DNA of 64,000 nucleotides from Pseudidiomarina indica (GTDB lineage Bacteria; Pseudomonadota; Gammaproteobacteria; Enterobacterales; Alteromonadaceae). The DNA lies in assembly GCA_029279945.1 (NCBI GenBank), contig JAJUHK010000001.1, forward strand, positions 1-64,000. The letters are read 5' to 3'. The notes under the pieces are model-generated. The model was not told where the DNA came from, ran no database searches, and saw only the letters and a list, made by a program, of their open reading frames with translations. This document shows, in pieces, positions 1 to 7,733 of the stretch. Made by a program: the position numbers and the translations under genes. How positions within the stretch are numbered: position 1 is the stretch's first letter; each line of letters opens with the position of its first letter.

Positions 1-1
1 T

Positions 2-364
2 GGCTCAGGTGGTGTTTGGCTTGCAGCCCTCAGTTGTACGGGGTGTTTCCCTGCTCTCGGTTCATTAGCATCAGCATTGGGATTAGGCTTTCTCTCTCAC
101 TTTGAGGGGATTGCTGTAAATACCTTGTTACCTATATTTGCTACTCTGGCGTTGTTGGTAAATTTGTATAACTGGTATAAAAACCAAAATCATACGAGAG
201 GCACTCTTGGGGTTATTGGCCCTATAACGGTTTTGTTAACCCTCTATCCACTATGGCAATACGACTGGAGCACTTATTTGTTCTATGTAGGTATTTGTTT
301 GATGATTGTAATGTCAGCGCTTGACATAATTAAACCAGTGAAGGAGCAAACATGCAAGGTATAG
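2..364 (+). CDS. merC: MerC-type mercury transport protein, 5' end cut by window
   Basis: Inner-membrane protein that brings Hg(II) into the cell for reduction. The reading frame is open from base 2 to the stop at 362-364, so the true start lies outside the window. The visible part begins with a hydrophobic helix carrying the Cys-Thr-Gly-Cys-Phe-Pro motif (CxxC followed by FPAL), the metal-binding signature of MerC, followed by three more hydrophobic stretches. The small cysteine-rich gene downstream overlaps it by 13 bases, a pairing common for merC. No merR, merA or merT is visible, so this may be a short mer module or the end of one. Confidence 0.85.
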   Translation, partial: GSGGVWLAALSCTGCFPALGSLASALGLGFLSHFEGIAVNTLLPIFATLALLVNLYNWYKNQNHTRGTLGVIGPITVLLTLYPLWQYDWSTYLFYVGICLMIVMSALDIIKPVKEQTCKV

Positions 365-567
365 AGCTAAAATCTACTATTACTTGCCCCGAATGTGGCT
401 TCATTAAAACTGAAGAAATGTCAACCAACTCTTGCCAGTGGTATTATGAATGTGAATCTTGCAAAGTTCTTCTAAAGCCTTTGAAAGGCGATTGTTGCGT
501 ATATTGCTCTTACGGAACAGTAAAATGCCCACCAATTCAAGAAGGCCAAAGTTGTTGTAAGAGCTAA
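352..567 (+). CDS. GDCCVxC-domain small cysteine-rich protein
   Basis: A 71-residue protein with nine cysteines, including a CPEC pair near residue 12 and the diagnostic GDCCVYC motif around residues 46-52, then SYGTVKCPP. This matches the GDCCVxC (seleno)protein family, some members of which carry selenocysteine; here all positions are ordinary Cys codons. It overlaps the end of merC, so the two are probably cotranslated. Its function is not established; metal or thiol handling linked to mercury resistance is an inference from the neighbour. Confidence 0.8.
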   Translation: MQGIELKSTITCPECGFIKTEEMSTNSCQWYYECESCKVLLKPLKGDCCVYCSYGTVKCPPIQEGQSCCKS

Positions 568-876
568 GTGACTGTCTCTTAAAGACACAGATAAATTTCA
601 AGAACTAAATATTGAAATGTCAGCAATCATATCAAAGCGGTCTTGATCTAGTCACTGTATGAAGGGCTGCTTTTGGCACAAAGCAGCCCAAACGCTGCCA
701 TGCGCGTCAATTTTCGTGGCCAAGATAAAATCCTGAATTTCAACATGTGCGTTCCAAGCCGCCACAAGCTAAGATAACCACACCAAAAACATAACAAAAC
801 CAAACATGCGACACCTACCGTCGCATACAGCAGTCATTATGCTGTTTTGAGTTACTTATACGCGTAGGGATACCCA
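568..876. other. Intergenic region between mer module and hsdM remnant
   Basis: 309 bases with no credible gene. It contains one perfect 10-bp hairpin (664-689). It lies between two accessory fragments, so it is probably a junction of former mobile DNA. No transposase or clear terminal inverted repeat was seen. Confidence 0.5.
664..689. repeat. Perfect inverted repeat, 10-bp arms
   Basis: GGGCTGCTTT (664-673) is the exact reverse complement of AAAGCAGCCC (680-689), with a 6-base loop. There is no T-run on either side, so it is not a canonical intrinsic terminator. It may be a remnant of a repeated intergenic element or the end of a mobile unit. Confidence 0.7.
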
Positions 877-1083
877 ATGAATTCGCCAATTTCACTAGAT
901 ACCATCAACAAAGCGTTATGGAACGCATGTGATACGTTCCGTGGCACCGTCAGTGCCGATACCTACAAAGATTTTATCCTCACAACGCTGTTCTTAAAGT
1001 ACATCTCAGATGTCTGGCAAGACCATTACGACCAGTATCAAGCTATTAAGCGACAATTGCGGTGGCCGGTCCGGCCAAGGTAA
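877..1083 (+). pseudogene. hsdM: Truncated type I restriction-modification HsdM, N-terminal fragment
   Basis: The 68 codons encode the start of the HsdM N-terminal helical domain (LDTINKALWNACDTFRG... followed by YKDFILTTLFLKYISDVW), typical of type I DNA methyltransferase subunits. After about 60 residues the similarity stops and a stop codon follows at 1081-1083. No methyltransferase motifs (NPPY) or hsdS/hsdR follow. A full HsdM is about 500 residues, so this is a remnant left by deletion. A GC-rich palindrome (1063-1077) sits exactly where homology ends. Confidence 0.75.
1063..1077. repeat. GC-rich palindrome at the hsdM breakpoint
   Basis: TGGCCGG, one T, then CCGGCCA form a 15-base perfect palindrome around a central base. 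It lies at the point where the hsdM fragment stops resembling HsdM, so it may mark the deletion or insertion junction. Confidence 0.5.
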
Positions 1084-1108
1084 TTGACGCTAGATAGAGG
1101 GAGATATT

Positions 1109-1204
1109 ATGACGAATACGCAGGCAACATTGATGCTAATTGCTCCGTTGATAATGATTGTTGGCGGGTTGGCGATGTTTTATTGGTCGAGAAAAAATAA
1201 ATAA
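1109..1204 (+). CDS. 31-residue single-span membrane peptide
   Basis: An ATG preceded by a strong ribosome-binding site (AGAGGGAG at 1096-1103) opens 31 codons ending in TAA. The product has a short polar N-terminus, about 20 hydrophobic residues (LMLIAPLIMIVGGLAMFYW) and a basic tail (SRKNK): a small inner-membrane protein with its C-terminus predicted in the cytoplasm. The family is not recognised. The good ribosome-binding site and the positive-inside end support it being real. Confidence 0.55.
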   Translation: MTNTQATLMLIAPLIMIVGGLAMFYWSRKNK

Positions 1205-1266
1205 CATCAAGCCAACCAACACGGCTGCAAGTCAATAAAATCAAGGGATTTGGAACTTTAAGAAGA

Positions 1267-1343
1267 TGGTGCGTCCGAGTAGACTCGAACTACCGACCCC
1301 TACCATGTCAAGGTAGTGCTCTAACCAACTGAGCTACGGACGC
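1267..1343 (-). tRNA. tRNA-Val (anticodon GAC)
   Basis: Read on the minus strand, a complete cloverleaf: acceptor stem GCGTCCG/CGGACGC, D-arm with AGCTCAGTTGGTTAGAGC, anticodon stem CTACC/GGTAG with 7-base loop TTGACAT (anticodon GAC, valine), and a T-arm loop containing TTCGAGT. The terminal CCA is encoded in the DNA (1267-1269). The base-paired arms are exact. Confidence 0.95.
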
Positions 1344-1351
1344 ACTTTTTA

Positions 1352-1375
1352 GGCCGTTCATGAATCTGAACGGCC
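1352..1375. repeat. Perfect inverted repeat, 9-bp arms, between tRNA-Val and ligase operon
   Basis: GGCCGTTCA (1352-1360) pairs exactly with TGAACGGCC (1367-1375) across a 6-base loop. No T-run follows in either direction. It lies just upstream of the tRNA and downstream of the leftward ligase operon, so it could be a transcript-end or processing structure. Confidence 0.55.
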
Positions 1376-1472
1376 GCTATATTAGCCACTCTGGTGCAAC
1401 GGCGCAAGTGGTTTCTGCAGTGCCACGGTTTGATTGCATAAGTTTCAACCAATTCACTGCTCAAGCACCGGT

Positions 1473-2960
1473 TTATCGTAATTGATGCTTAAGTATTTTA
1501 CCGTTAGCGTTATGTGGGAGTTCATCACGGAACTCGTATACCCGTGGGCGTTTATAGTCTGCCAGACGGGTAGCAACAAATTCTCGCAGTTCGTCTTCCG
1601 TAGTCGGCTGTTTAAGAACTACAAATGCTTTGACGGTTTCACCCCATTGCTCATGAGGAACACCAACTACTGCTGTTTCTAATACGGCAGGGTGGCTTGC
1701 CAGAACATCTTCTACTTCGCGTGGGTAGACGTTGACGCCGCCGCAAATGATAAGATCTTTCATGCGGTCTTTGATCCAGAAAAAACCATCTGCATCACGA
1801 ACACCAATATCACCGGTCTTAATCCAACCATCAGCCGTCATTATTTCTGTAGTAGCTTGTTCGTTACGCCAGTACCCACGCATGATACCTTCACCGCAGA
1901 TCTGAATTTCACCTGGTTCATCAGCGGCAGCAATTTCTCCAGCTTTATTGACCACCCGCATTTCTGTGAATAGCGCTGCTCGCTGACCGACAGAACCGGC
2001 TTTGGTGGCATGCTCACTGGGAGTTAAGAAACTTCCAGTAGGGCCTGCTTCAGTGAGTCCATAGACACAGTAGAACTGATCGCTATTGAATGCTTTCTGT
2101 ATTTGCTGGGCATGTTCTGCTGCCATGGGGCCACCGCCGTAAATCCAGTGCGTCATGCTACTAAGATCAGCATCACAGATCTGCGGATGTTGTGCAGTCA
2201 GCAAATAGGCGACCGGTGCTCCAAAGAAATGAGTCGTTCGTTCTTGCTGCACGAGTTGTAATAGCAAGTCAGGGGTGAAAGTCGGTGCAATCACATGGGT
2301 GCTGCCAACAATACAGCCACCCACTAAAGTTAAATGTAAGGGGGCGGAATGGGTAAACGGCATGAGCGACAATAATCGACTCTCGAGGGTGTACTTCATT
2401 TCAGTGGCAAACATCATTCCAACAAACAAAATAGCTTTGTGGTCGAACAGTACCCCCTTTGGTCGTCCGGTGGTGCCTGAGGTATACAGTATGGTTGCGT
2501 TTGTATGGATGGCATCTTCGCTCAAATGATGAAACTCCCGTCCATGGCTGTGTTCGTTCGCATAACGGGGCATGTCATTCACGGCTATTGCTGGAATACT
2601 GAGCTGTTGTGCCGCAATCAATGCTTGTGAGCTAGTCATGTCACAGGTGATGATGAGTTTGGCGGCAGCATTATCAAAAATATAATGCAACTCATCCGCA
2701 GTGAGTTTGACGTTGATTGGCGCAACGATGGCGCCGAGCCGTTGGATTGCAAAATGGGCAACGATAAAAGCGTAGGTATTGGGTATTACCAAACAAACCC
2801 GGTCACCAGGTTGGATATGGTGGTCACACGCGAGGTGTTCGGCAAACTGCTCGACGTGTTCATTGAGTTGCGCCCAATTGATTCTTAGTGAGCCATCAAT
2901 GACTGCTTCGTGATCGGGATACTTGCGGGCATTACGGGCAAGATAAGCTGGAATAATCAT
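1473..2960 (-). CDS. AMP-dependent acyl-CoA synthetase/ligase
   Basis: A 495-residue class I adenylate-forming enzyme that activates a carboxylic acid with ATP and joins it to CoA. Motifs in order: the phosphate loop YTSGTTGRPKG at about 159-169; YGLTEAGPTG near the middle; GWIKTGDIG with the conserved Asp; the hinge KDLIICGGVNVYPREVE; and the catalytic lysine in NGKILK near the C-terminus. All are intact. It lies 29 bases after the acyl-CoA dehydrogenase gene and is probably its operon partner, supplying acyl-CoA. The substrate cannot be read from sequence; medium or long fatty or aromatic acids are possible. Confidence 0.9.
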   Translation of the reverse strand: MIIPAYLARNARKYPDHEAVIDGSLRINWAQLNEHVEQFAEHLACDHHIQPGDRVCLVIPNTYAFIVAHFAIQRLGAIVAPINVKLTADELHYIFDNAAAKLIITCDMTSSQALIAAQQLSIPAIAVNDMPRYANEHSHGREFHHLSEDAIHTNATILYTSGTTGRPKGVLFDHKAILFVGMMFATEMKYTLESRLLSLMPFTHSAPLHLTLVGGCIVGSTHVIAPTFTPDLLLQLVQQERTTHFFGAPVAYLLTAQHPQICDADLSSMTHWIYGGGPMAAEHAQQIQKAFNSDQFYCVYGLTEAGPTGSFLTPSEHATKAGSVGQRAALFTEMRVVNKAGEIAAADEPGEIQICGEGIMRGYWRNEQATTEIMTADGWIKTGDIGVRDADGFFWIKDRMKDLIICGGVNVYPREVEDVLASHPAVLETAVVGVPHEQWGETVKAFVVLKQPTTEDELREFVATRLADYKRPRVYEFRDELPHNANGKILKHQLR

Positions 2961-2989
2961 GGTTAAGTCCTTGTTATTCTGTTGTTATT

Positions 2990-4660
2990 TTAGTTGTTGT
3001 AGTTAAAACACCGATCAATAATCGTCCGAGCTGCAGTACCAGCTGGTAGGCACCCATAATTGGCGGCAGTATCCGCACTTAAGCGCGATGCACAGAATGC
3101 ATCAGCAACTTCTGCTGGAGCATACTGAAGCAGCAAAGCGCCTTGCATCACTTTAGCTAAGTGCTCAGCTAAATAACGGGCACTATATTGATAGTCGTCA
3201 GGTTTAATCGTACTGAATAAAGCTTTCAGGGAGTGGACGGCTTGGTCAAACCGTGCATCAGCACCCATGGCCTGTTCAACTTCAACAAAATATGCACTAA
3301 GAACCTCCGGCTCTTTGTTTAAAGCGCGAATGATGTCTAGGCATTGCACGTTACCACTGCCTTCCCAGATGGCGTTGACCGGTGCTTCACGGAATAATCG
3401 CGGCATGATTGTATTTTCCATCACACCCATGCCACCAATTACCTCCATAGCTTCATAGGCATGGTTGGGAGTCCGTTTGCAAATCCAATATTTTCCAATT
3501 GGCGTGAGAATGCGCGTGAGAAGCCGTTCATGTTCGTTATCTTGCTGATCTAACGAACGTGCTAAGCGCATGGTCATGGTCATTGCTGCTTCGCTTTCTA
3601 CAGCCAGATCAGCAAGAACGTTTTGCATGAGTGGCTGATCGACGAGCGTAGCGCCAAAGGCGCTACGATGGCGCGCATGGTAAATGGCTTGTACCGTAGC
3701 TTGGCGCATCCCAGAGCTGGAACCAATCATACAGTCATAGCGCGTTATGGCGACCATTTCTATGATCGTGCGTACGCCGCGACCTTCTTGCCCAACCAGC
3801 CAACCAAAGGCACCACGTAGTTCACATTCACTGGAGGCGTTAGCCACGTTGCCCATTTTATTTTTGAGTTGTTGAATATGTATCGCATTTTTACTGCCAT
3901 CTGGGCGCCAGCGTGGTACGAGAAAACAAGAAAGACCGCCAGGTGCTTGAGCTAAGATTAAAAATGCATCGCACATTGGTGCTGAAACAAACCATTTATG
4001 TCCGACCAATTCATAGGCCGCACCTGGGCCTTCCTGACCAATCGGAAACGCGCGCGTGCTATTGGTTCGAACATCTGAACCACCTTGTTTTTCTGTCATA
4101 GCCATGCCGATGGTAAGGCCATGTTTCATGGTGTCAGGGACGTTACGACCATCATATTGGGTTGCCATGATCTTCGGGCCAAAATGCGTGAGCAATTCTG
4201 GTTGGTGCTGTAGCGCGGGTATGGCTGCAAACGTCATCGTGATAGGGCAGCCGTGAGCTGCTTCAACCTGCGTGTGCAAATAGTATTTGGCGGCGCGGGC
4301 AACGTGTGCACCGGGTTTGGGTTCGAGCCAAGGGCTTGAATGCAACCCCTCGCTAATAGCGATATCCATGAGCGCGTGATAGCTTGGGTGAAACTCAACC
4401 ATATCGATGCGGTGACCAAAGCGGTCGTGGGTGTGTAATTGCGGGCGATTGGCATTGGCTGCAAAGCCTAACGCAATGCGTTCGGGCAAACCGCATTCGG
4501 CACCGAAACGGGCAATATCTTGTTCTGCCCAACGTGCACCTTCACGGTGAATGGCCTCTTGCAACGCGGTATCTTCAGAATAGAGATTGTAATCTTCTAG
4601 TGCAGGAGGTTGATTTTCGACTTGATGCGTTTGTGCGTAGTATTTATCAACGTTGCTCAT
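2990..4660 (-). CDS. AidB-like acyl-CoA dehydrogenase family protein
   Basis: 556 residues. The N-terminus (NQPPALEDYNLY, then EAIHREGARWAEQDI) matches the extended N-terminal domain of AidB-type flavoproteins, followed by the acyl-CoA dehydrogenase core (MAMTEKQGGSDVRTN, FAD-contact region; later the EVIGGMGVMENT segment). AidB members bind FAD and DNA in the alkylation response, but many relatives are ordinary acyl-CoA dehydrogenases. Placement with a ligase, a P450 and a TetR regulator points to catabolic use here. The start overlaps the end of the tetR-family gene by 14 bases. Confidence 0.85.
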   Translation of the reverse strand: MSNVDKYYAQTHQVENQPPALEDYNLYSEDTALQEAIHREGARWAEQDIARFGAECGLPERIALGFAANANRPQLHTHDRFGHRIDMVEFHPSYHALMDIAISEGLHSSPWLEPKPGAHVARAAKYYLHTQVEAAHGCPITMTFAAIPALQHQPELLTHFGPKIMATQYDGRNVPDTMKHGLTIGMAMTEKQGGSDVRTNSTRAFPIGQEGPGAAYELVGHKWFVSAPMCDAFLILAQAPGGLSCFLVPRWRPDGSKNAIHIQQLKNKMGNVANASSECELRGAFGWLVGQEGRGVRTIIEMVAITRYDCMIGSSSGMRQATVQAIYHARHRSAFGATLVDQPLMQNVLADLAVESEAAMTMTMRLARSLDQQDNEHERLLTRILTPIGKYWICKRTPNHAYEAMEVIGGMGVMENTIMPRLFREAPVNAIWEGSGNVQCLDIIRALNKEPEVLSAYFVEVEQAMGADARFDQAVHSLKALFSTIKPDDYQYSARYLAEHLAKVMQGALLLQYAPAEVADAFCASRLSADTAANYGCLPAGTAARTIIDRCFNYNN

Positions 4661-5300
4661 GAGATAACTCCTGTTGGGGGCATATGATGGTATAGGGTGT
4701 CGCTGTTATGGCTTGCAAACAAAATTGAACGCTGGCACTGATGGCTTGCCATGGTTGGTATTGGTTTTGTTGGGCAAGAGGGCCAATTAATGCTTCTGCG
4801 ATGGCACCTACGAGAGCATGACTGCTTAACGTACTGTTTTGTTGTGGTAGTGATCGTTCAACAATACCTTCATCAATGGCTTGGGCAAATAATGTGGCGT
4901 ATTGCTCGCGATAACGTAATCGAGCTGCTGATACTGCAGGTTCGACAGGCTCAGCAATGAGTGCCCACGCCGCTACTGGAGCTCGTAAGGCACGCTTAGC
5001 GAAGGTCATAAGGGCATCAGCGATGCGTTCTGGTACACCCTTATGCGCTTGCTGTAACTGCGCTGCAACACGATTAATTTCAATGATGGTGGCGTGTTCA
5101 AACACTGCAGTGCATAGGGCTTCTTTCGAACTGAAGTAGCGGTAGAGCGTTCCTGTCGCCAACTGGCATTGGCGAGCTAGCGTAGCCATTTGAATACCAC
5201 TAAATCCAGATTCATTTAATAGCCGTAACGCGTTCGTCAAAATGGTTTGGCGCGTTATTTGTTTACGTTCCCGAATCCGGGATGTTTCACGATATGCCAT
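4647..5300 (-). CDS. TetR/AcrR family transcriptional regulator
   Basis: About 217 residues. The N-terminal helix-turn-helix is clear: RQTILTNALRLLNESGFSGIQMATLARQCQLATGTLYRYFSSKEAL, the classical TetR signature ending in the TLYRYF recognition helix. The C-terminal half is helical ligand-binding domain. I chose the ATG at 5300; a TTG seven codons upstream is possible but has no better ribosome site and would place the start inside an inverted repeat. Gene order suggests it controls the P450 upstream and the dehydrogenase-ligase pair downstream. Confidence 0.85.
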   Translation of the reverse strand: MAYRETSRIRERKQITRQTILTNALRLLNESGFSGIQMATLARQCQLATGTLYRYFSSKEALCTAVFEHATIIEINRVAAQLQQAHKGVPERIADALMTFAKRALRAPVAAWALIAEPVEPAVSAARLRYREQYATLFAQAIDEGIVERSLPQQNSTLSSHALVGAIAEALIGPLAQQNQYQPWQAISASVQFCLQAITATPYTIICPQQELSHEQR

Positions 5301-5310
5301 GGTGTTTCTC

Positions 5311-5352
5311 AGTAAAGTCAATCTGCTTTACTAAGAAGTGAATCATGATTCA
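5311..5352. promoter_or_regulatory. Two palindromes ahead of tetR: candidate TetR-family operators
   Basis: TGAATCATGATTCA (5339-5352) is a perfect 14-bp palindrome, the TGAAT/ATTCA arrangement usual for TetR-family operators. A second inverted repeat, AGTAAAG (5311-5317) with CTTTACT (5326-5332), lies nearer the start codon. Both sit in the gap between the P450 end and the regulator start. AGTAAAG recurs at 6445-6451 in the P450 promoter region, hinting that the regulator also acts there. Confidence 0.6.
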
Positions 5353-5361
5353 GTTTTTAAA

Positions 5362-6399
5362 TCAATGGTTAAATTGTACCCATACTGATTGATATCCACC
5401 ACGTGGTGATTGCGCTCGAATAGGCGTTTTTTCTACCAGCTGAAAGTGACTGAATTGCTCGAGGATAACGCGCGTTATCTCACCCAGTTCTAGCTGCGCT
5501 AATGGCTTACCAGGACAAACATGCGGGCCTGCACCATAGAGTAAGTTAAGGCTTTGATCACGTGTTAGATCAAAGGTATAGGGTTGTTCAAACGCTTCGA
5601 TATCTGTATTCGCTGCTTGCCAGTCTAGGTGCACCGTTGATTCGGCCGGCAACTGCTGGTTAGCAATATGTACCGGGCAAGTGGTGCGCCGTCGATTGCC
5701 TAGTAGCGGGGCATCGAGCCGTAAAATTTCTTGAATCGCAGAGTCCAACTGTTGCGGTTGTTGGCGTAGTTGCGCTTGAACTAAGGGGTGTGTGGCTAAG
5801 AAAGCAATGATAGAACCGACTGCTGCAGCAATGGTTCCCAATTCACCCACGGTCCAGTTGCGGATCATGCTAACCAAATATTCATCGGGTAGCGGTTGCT
5901 GATCAATACGTAGCAGCGTGAGTTGGCGAGTGACTGTAGGCTGTCCGTAATGCTGTTCTCTGGCAATGGCTAGTTGCTCTACAACGAGGTCGGTGAATTC
6001 TTGTGCTAACTCATTTAAACGCCGCCGATCATGAACACGAGTTGCTTGGTTTTGCGCTTGCATCCATTGTGTTAGTTTTCGCGTCATCGCTGCGGGCCAT
6101 CCCATAAATGCACATTGCGCCTGTACTGCAAAGGGGTGAGCGATAGTGTCCATAATTTCAATGGGTTGGTTGGGATTAATGGTGGTAATAAGTTGCTCTA
6201 CTAAAAAACGTAAACGCGGCTGAAATGCTGCGAGCTGTGGTGCAGTAAAGAATGGTTCGATCAAACTACGATAACGGCGATGCTCGTCACCATCCATTCC
6301 ATTAGGAACATTTAAATGTTTGGAGACCCGATTGCTGAATTGCTGTGGAGCATGAAGCGCAGCCATAACATCGTGGTGGCGGCTTAGTATTGCTGTCAT
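5362..6399 (-). CDS. Cytochrome P450 (short form)
   Basis: A haem-thiolate monooxygenase of 345 residues. The haem-binding loop is LLYGAGPHVCPGKPLAQ with the axial Cys at about 295; the K-helix ExxR is present as EILR; and DEHRRYRSLIEPFF is the usual C-helix region. The I-helix reads VGELGTIAAAVGSI, lacking the acid-Thr pair of typical AGxxT oxygen-activating P450s, and the protein lacks roughly 50 N-terminal residues compared with common bacterial P450s of about 400. The ATG at 6399 has a GGGAG site seven bases upstream. First gene of the leftward set; no ferredoxin partner nearby. Confidence 0.88.
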   Translation of the reverse strand: MTAILSRHHDVMAALHAPQQFSNRVSKHLNVPNGMDGDEHRRYRSLIEPFFTAPQLAAFQPRLRFLVEQLITTINPNQPIEIMDTIAHPFAVQAQCAFMGWPAAMTRKLTQWMQAQNQATRVHDRRRLNELAQEFTDLVVEQLAIAREQHYGQPTVTRQLTLLRIDQQPLPDEYLVSMIRNWTVGELGTIAAAVGSIIAFLATHPLVQAQLRQQPQQLDSAIQEILRLDAPLLGNRRRTTCPVHIANQQLPAESTVHLDWQAANTDIEAFEQPYTFDLTRDQSLNLLYGAGPHVCPGKPLAQLELGEITRVILEQFSHFQLVEKTPIRAQSPRGGYQSVWVQFNH

Positions 6400-6431
6400 G
6401 AGTATCTCCCATCGACATAGGGGGTGGTTGC

Positions 6432-6451
6432 AGTATAACCATTGAGTAAAG
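6432..6451 (-). promoter_or_regulatory. Candidate promoter element of the P450 operon
   Basis: On the minus strand TATACT (6437-6432) resembles a -10 box, and CTTTACT (6451-6445) lies just upstream of it. The latter is identical to one arm of the inverted repeat in front of the TetR gene, so it may be a half-operator. No convincing -35 was identified. Confidence 0.35.
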
Positions 6452-6490
6452 TAAAACCTTGATATTGGTCAAACCATTTATCCAAACATG

Positions 6491-6724
6491 TTAGTGAAGT
6501 GGTCTTCCCAGTTGGTTTTGAGCAATGAGTCGAACGACGTACGCCAGTTTAAACAAGCCAGCAAATAGGATTTGTAAGAAGTGTAAAATCGCAATGAGGA
6601 GTAATGGAAGGTTGGCTTCGAGCCCCCATGCGCAATAAGCAACAACGAGAAATAGGGCGAGAAAAATCATCATGGCTATGTTAGCGCCTTTTAATAATAA
6701 ATAAGCAGATTGCGTCTCTGACAT
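6491..6724 (-). CDS. Small two-helix membrane protein, divergent from nsrR
   Basis: About 77 residues starting MSETQSAYLLLKG, chosen because TTGGAG lies nine bases upstream of this ATG; an ATG three codons earlier has too short a spacing. Two long hydrophobic stretches (residues about 12-35 and 40-65) predict two transmembrane helices. No family recognised. It is transcribed divergently from nsrR, with an FNR-type palindrome between them, so a role in oxygen-limited or nitric-oxide-related physiology is an inference. Confidence 0.65.
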   Translation of the reverse strand: MSETQSAYLLLKGANIAMMIFLALFLVVAYCAWGLEANLPLLLIAILHFLQILFAGLFKLAYVVRLIAQNQLGRPLH

Positions 6725-6774
6725 AACGTACATCTCCAATGTATGTTTAACTAAAGCGCATTATGAATGTATGT

Positions 6775-6788
6775 TTGATGTAGATCAA
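6775..6788. promoter_or_regulatory. Perfect FNR-type box between nsrR and the divergent membrane gene
   Basis: TTGATGTAGATCAA fits the FNR/DNR consensus TTGAT-N4-ATCAA exactly. Its centre is about 20 bases upstream of a TATAAT (6801-6806) directed at nsrR, which would put it over the -35 region, and about 41 bases from where the divergent transcript could start. A direct repeat AATGTATGTTT (6738-6748 and 6766-6776) flanks it on the left. Confidence 0.6.
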
Positions 6789-6836
6789 CAACTGCTGTGC
6801 TATAATGCGTGAAAAATGCACCTTTTGGACACCTTT

Positions 6837-7286
6837 ATGCAGCTCAAAAAATACACAGATTACGGCTTGCGGATTTTAATGTACTTGGCCAGTTTTGAAG
6901 CGGACGAGTCACGCTGCGAACCGAAATTGGCGACGATACGAGAAATTTGTGAGACATTTGATCTCTCTGCTAACCACGTCAATAAGGTCGTCCATCATTT
7001 AGGGCGGCTGCAGTTGATTGAAACCCGACGTGGCAAAAATGGCGGATTTTTATTGGCTCGACGGCCGCAAGAGATTTCCTTAGCCTATGTTATTCGCCAA
7101 TTAGAGGGTGATGAGCAATGGATTGAATGTGAGAATCCATACTGTGTTGCAATGCCAGCCTGTGAATTGCGGGGCATTGTGGCACGCGGGAAAGAAGTAT
7201 TCTATGACTACCTAAATCAATACACACTGGAAAGTTTAATGGTCAAGGCCCCACAGCTGAGGCAACTATTTATCGCTGCTTCATAG
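6837..7286 (+). CDS. nsrR: NsrR, nitric-oxide-sensing Rrf2-family repressor
   Basis: About 149 residues beginning MQLKKYTDYGLRILMYLAS, the conserved start of NsrR; an ATG seven codons upstream is less likely. A winged-helix DNA-binding domain (LSANHVNKVVHHLGRLQLIETRRGKNGG) occupies the first 80 residues. Three cysteines in the pattern C-x4-C-x5-C (ECENPYCVAMPACELRG) match the Fe-S ligands of E. coli NsrR. NO attack on the cluster would relieve repression of detoxification genes. A TATAAT at 6801-6806 and an FNR-type box lie upstream. Confidence 0.88.
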   Translation: MQLKKYTDYGLRILMYLASFEADESRCEPKLATIREICETFDLSANHVNKVVHHLGRLQLIETRRGKNGGFLLARRPQEISLAYVIRQLEGDEQWIECENPYCVAMPACELRGIVARGKEVFYDYLNQYTLESLMVKAPQLRQLFIAAS

Positions 7287-7311
7287 TGCTGATAGGGCCG
7301 TGATGAGGTGG

Positions 7312-7701
7312 TTACTGTGCGCCTTCGACCAATTGATTTGACGCTTCAAGATATTTTACACCATTCACTTTAACACGCTCGAAATTCATCAGTTCGGAAC
7401 CAAGGTGAACTTCTTCCAACGTATCCTTCATGGTGTCGACTTCGTCATCAATACGTTCTAACGCCACTTCAAGAGTATAAGTAAGTTGATGAATTTCTGC
7501 CATTTTTTGTGGCGTTAGCTCGCCATCGAGAATATCGCTCAATCGTTGATTGTATTCCTGTAGGTTTGCTAGAGCTTCCGCTAAGGTTGCAGACGGCTTG
7601 CCTTTAAAGTGATCAGGACGATCGCTATCATCGACTGCAAAACTCGGCATTGATACGGTCATGGTCGCTGCAAAGACAGCGGTAAGGAAGGTTGATTTCA
7701 T
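7312..7701 (-). CDS. Secreted helical protein of unknown function behind a Fur box
   Basis: 129 residues with a clean signal peptide (MKSTFLTAVFAATMTVSMPSFA, cleavage after SFA), so periplasmic. The mature part is charged and strongly helical, with repeated heptad-like Leu/Ile spacing (LAEALANLQEYNQRLSDIL, IDDEVDTMKDTLEEVH), suggesting a helical bundle. It resembles the DUF6746 type of gammaproteobacterial proteins, but I am not certain. A 16/19 match to the Fur consensus lies 33-51 bases upstream of the start, implying iron-dependent repression. No cysteines or obvious metal motifs. Confidence 0.7.
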   Translation of the reverse strand: MKSTFLTAVFAATMTVSMPSFAVDDSDRPDHFKGKPSATLAEALANLQEYNQRLSDILDGELTPQKMAEIHQLTYTLEVALERIDDEVDTMKDTLEEVHLGSELMNFERVKVNGVKYLEASNQLVEGAQ

Positions 7702-7733
7702 AAGTACTCCTTATTGATCTATGGAATTGATTC

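Noticed and set aside
1267-1343. tRNA-Val as attachment site of the prophage
   Set aside because: The prophage begins 30 kb away next to sbcB; nothing ties it to this tRNA.
4647-5321. TTG start for the TetR-family gene at 5321
   Set aside because: It lies within an inverted repeat, lacks a better ribosome site and adds seven non-conserved residues; ATG at 5300 preferred.
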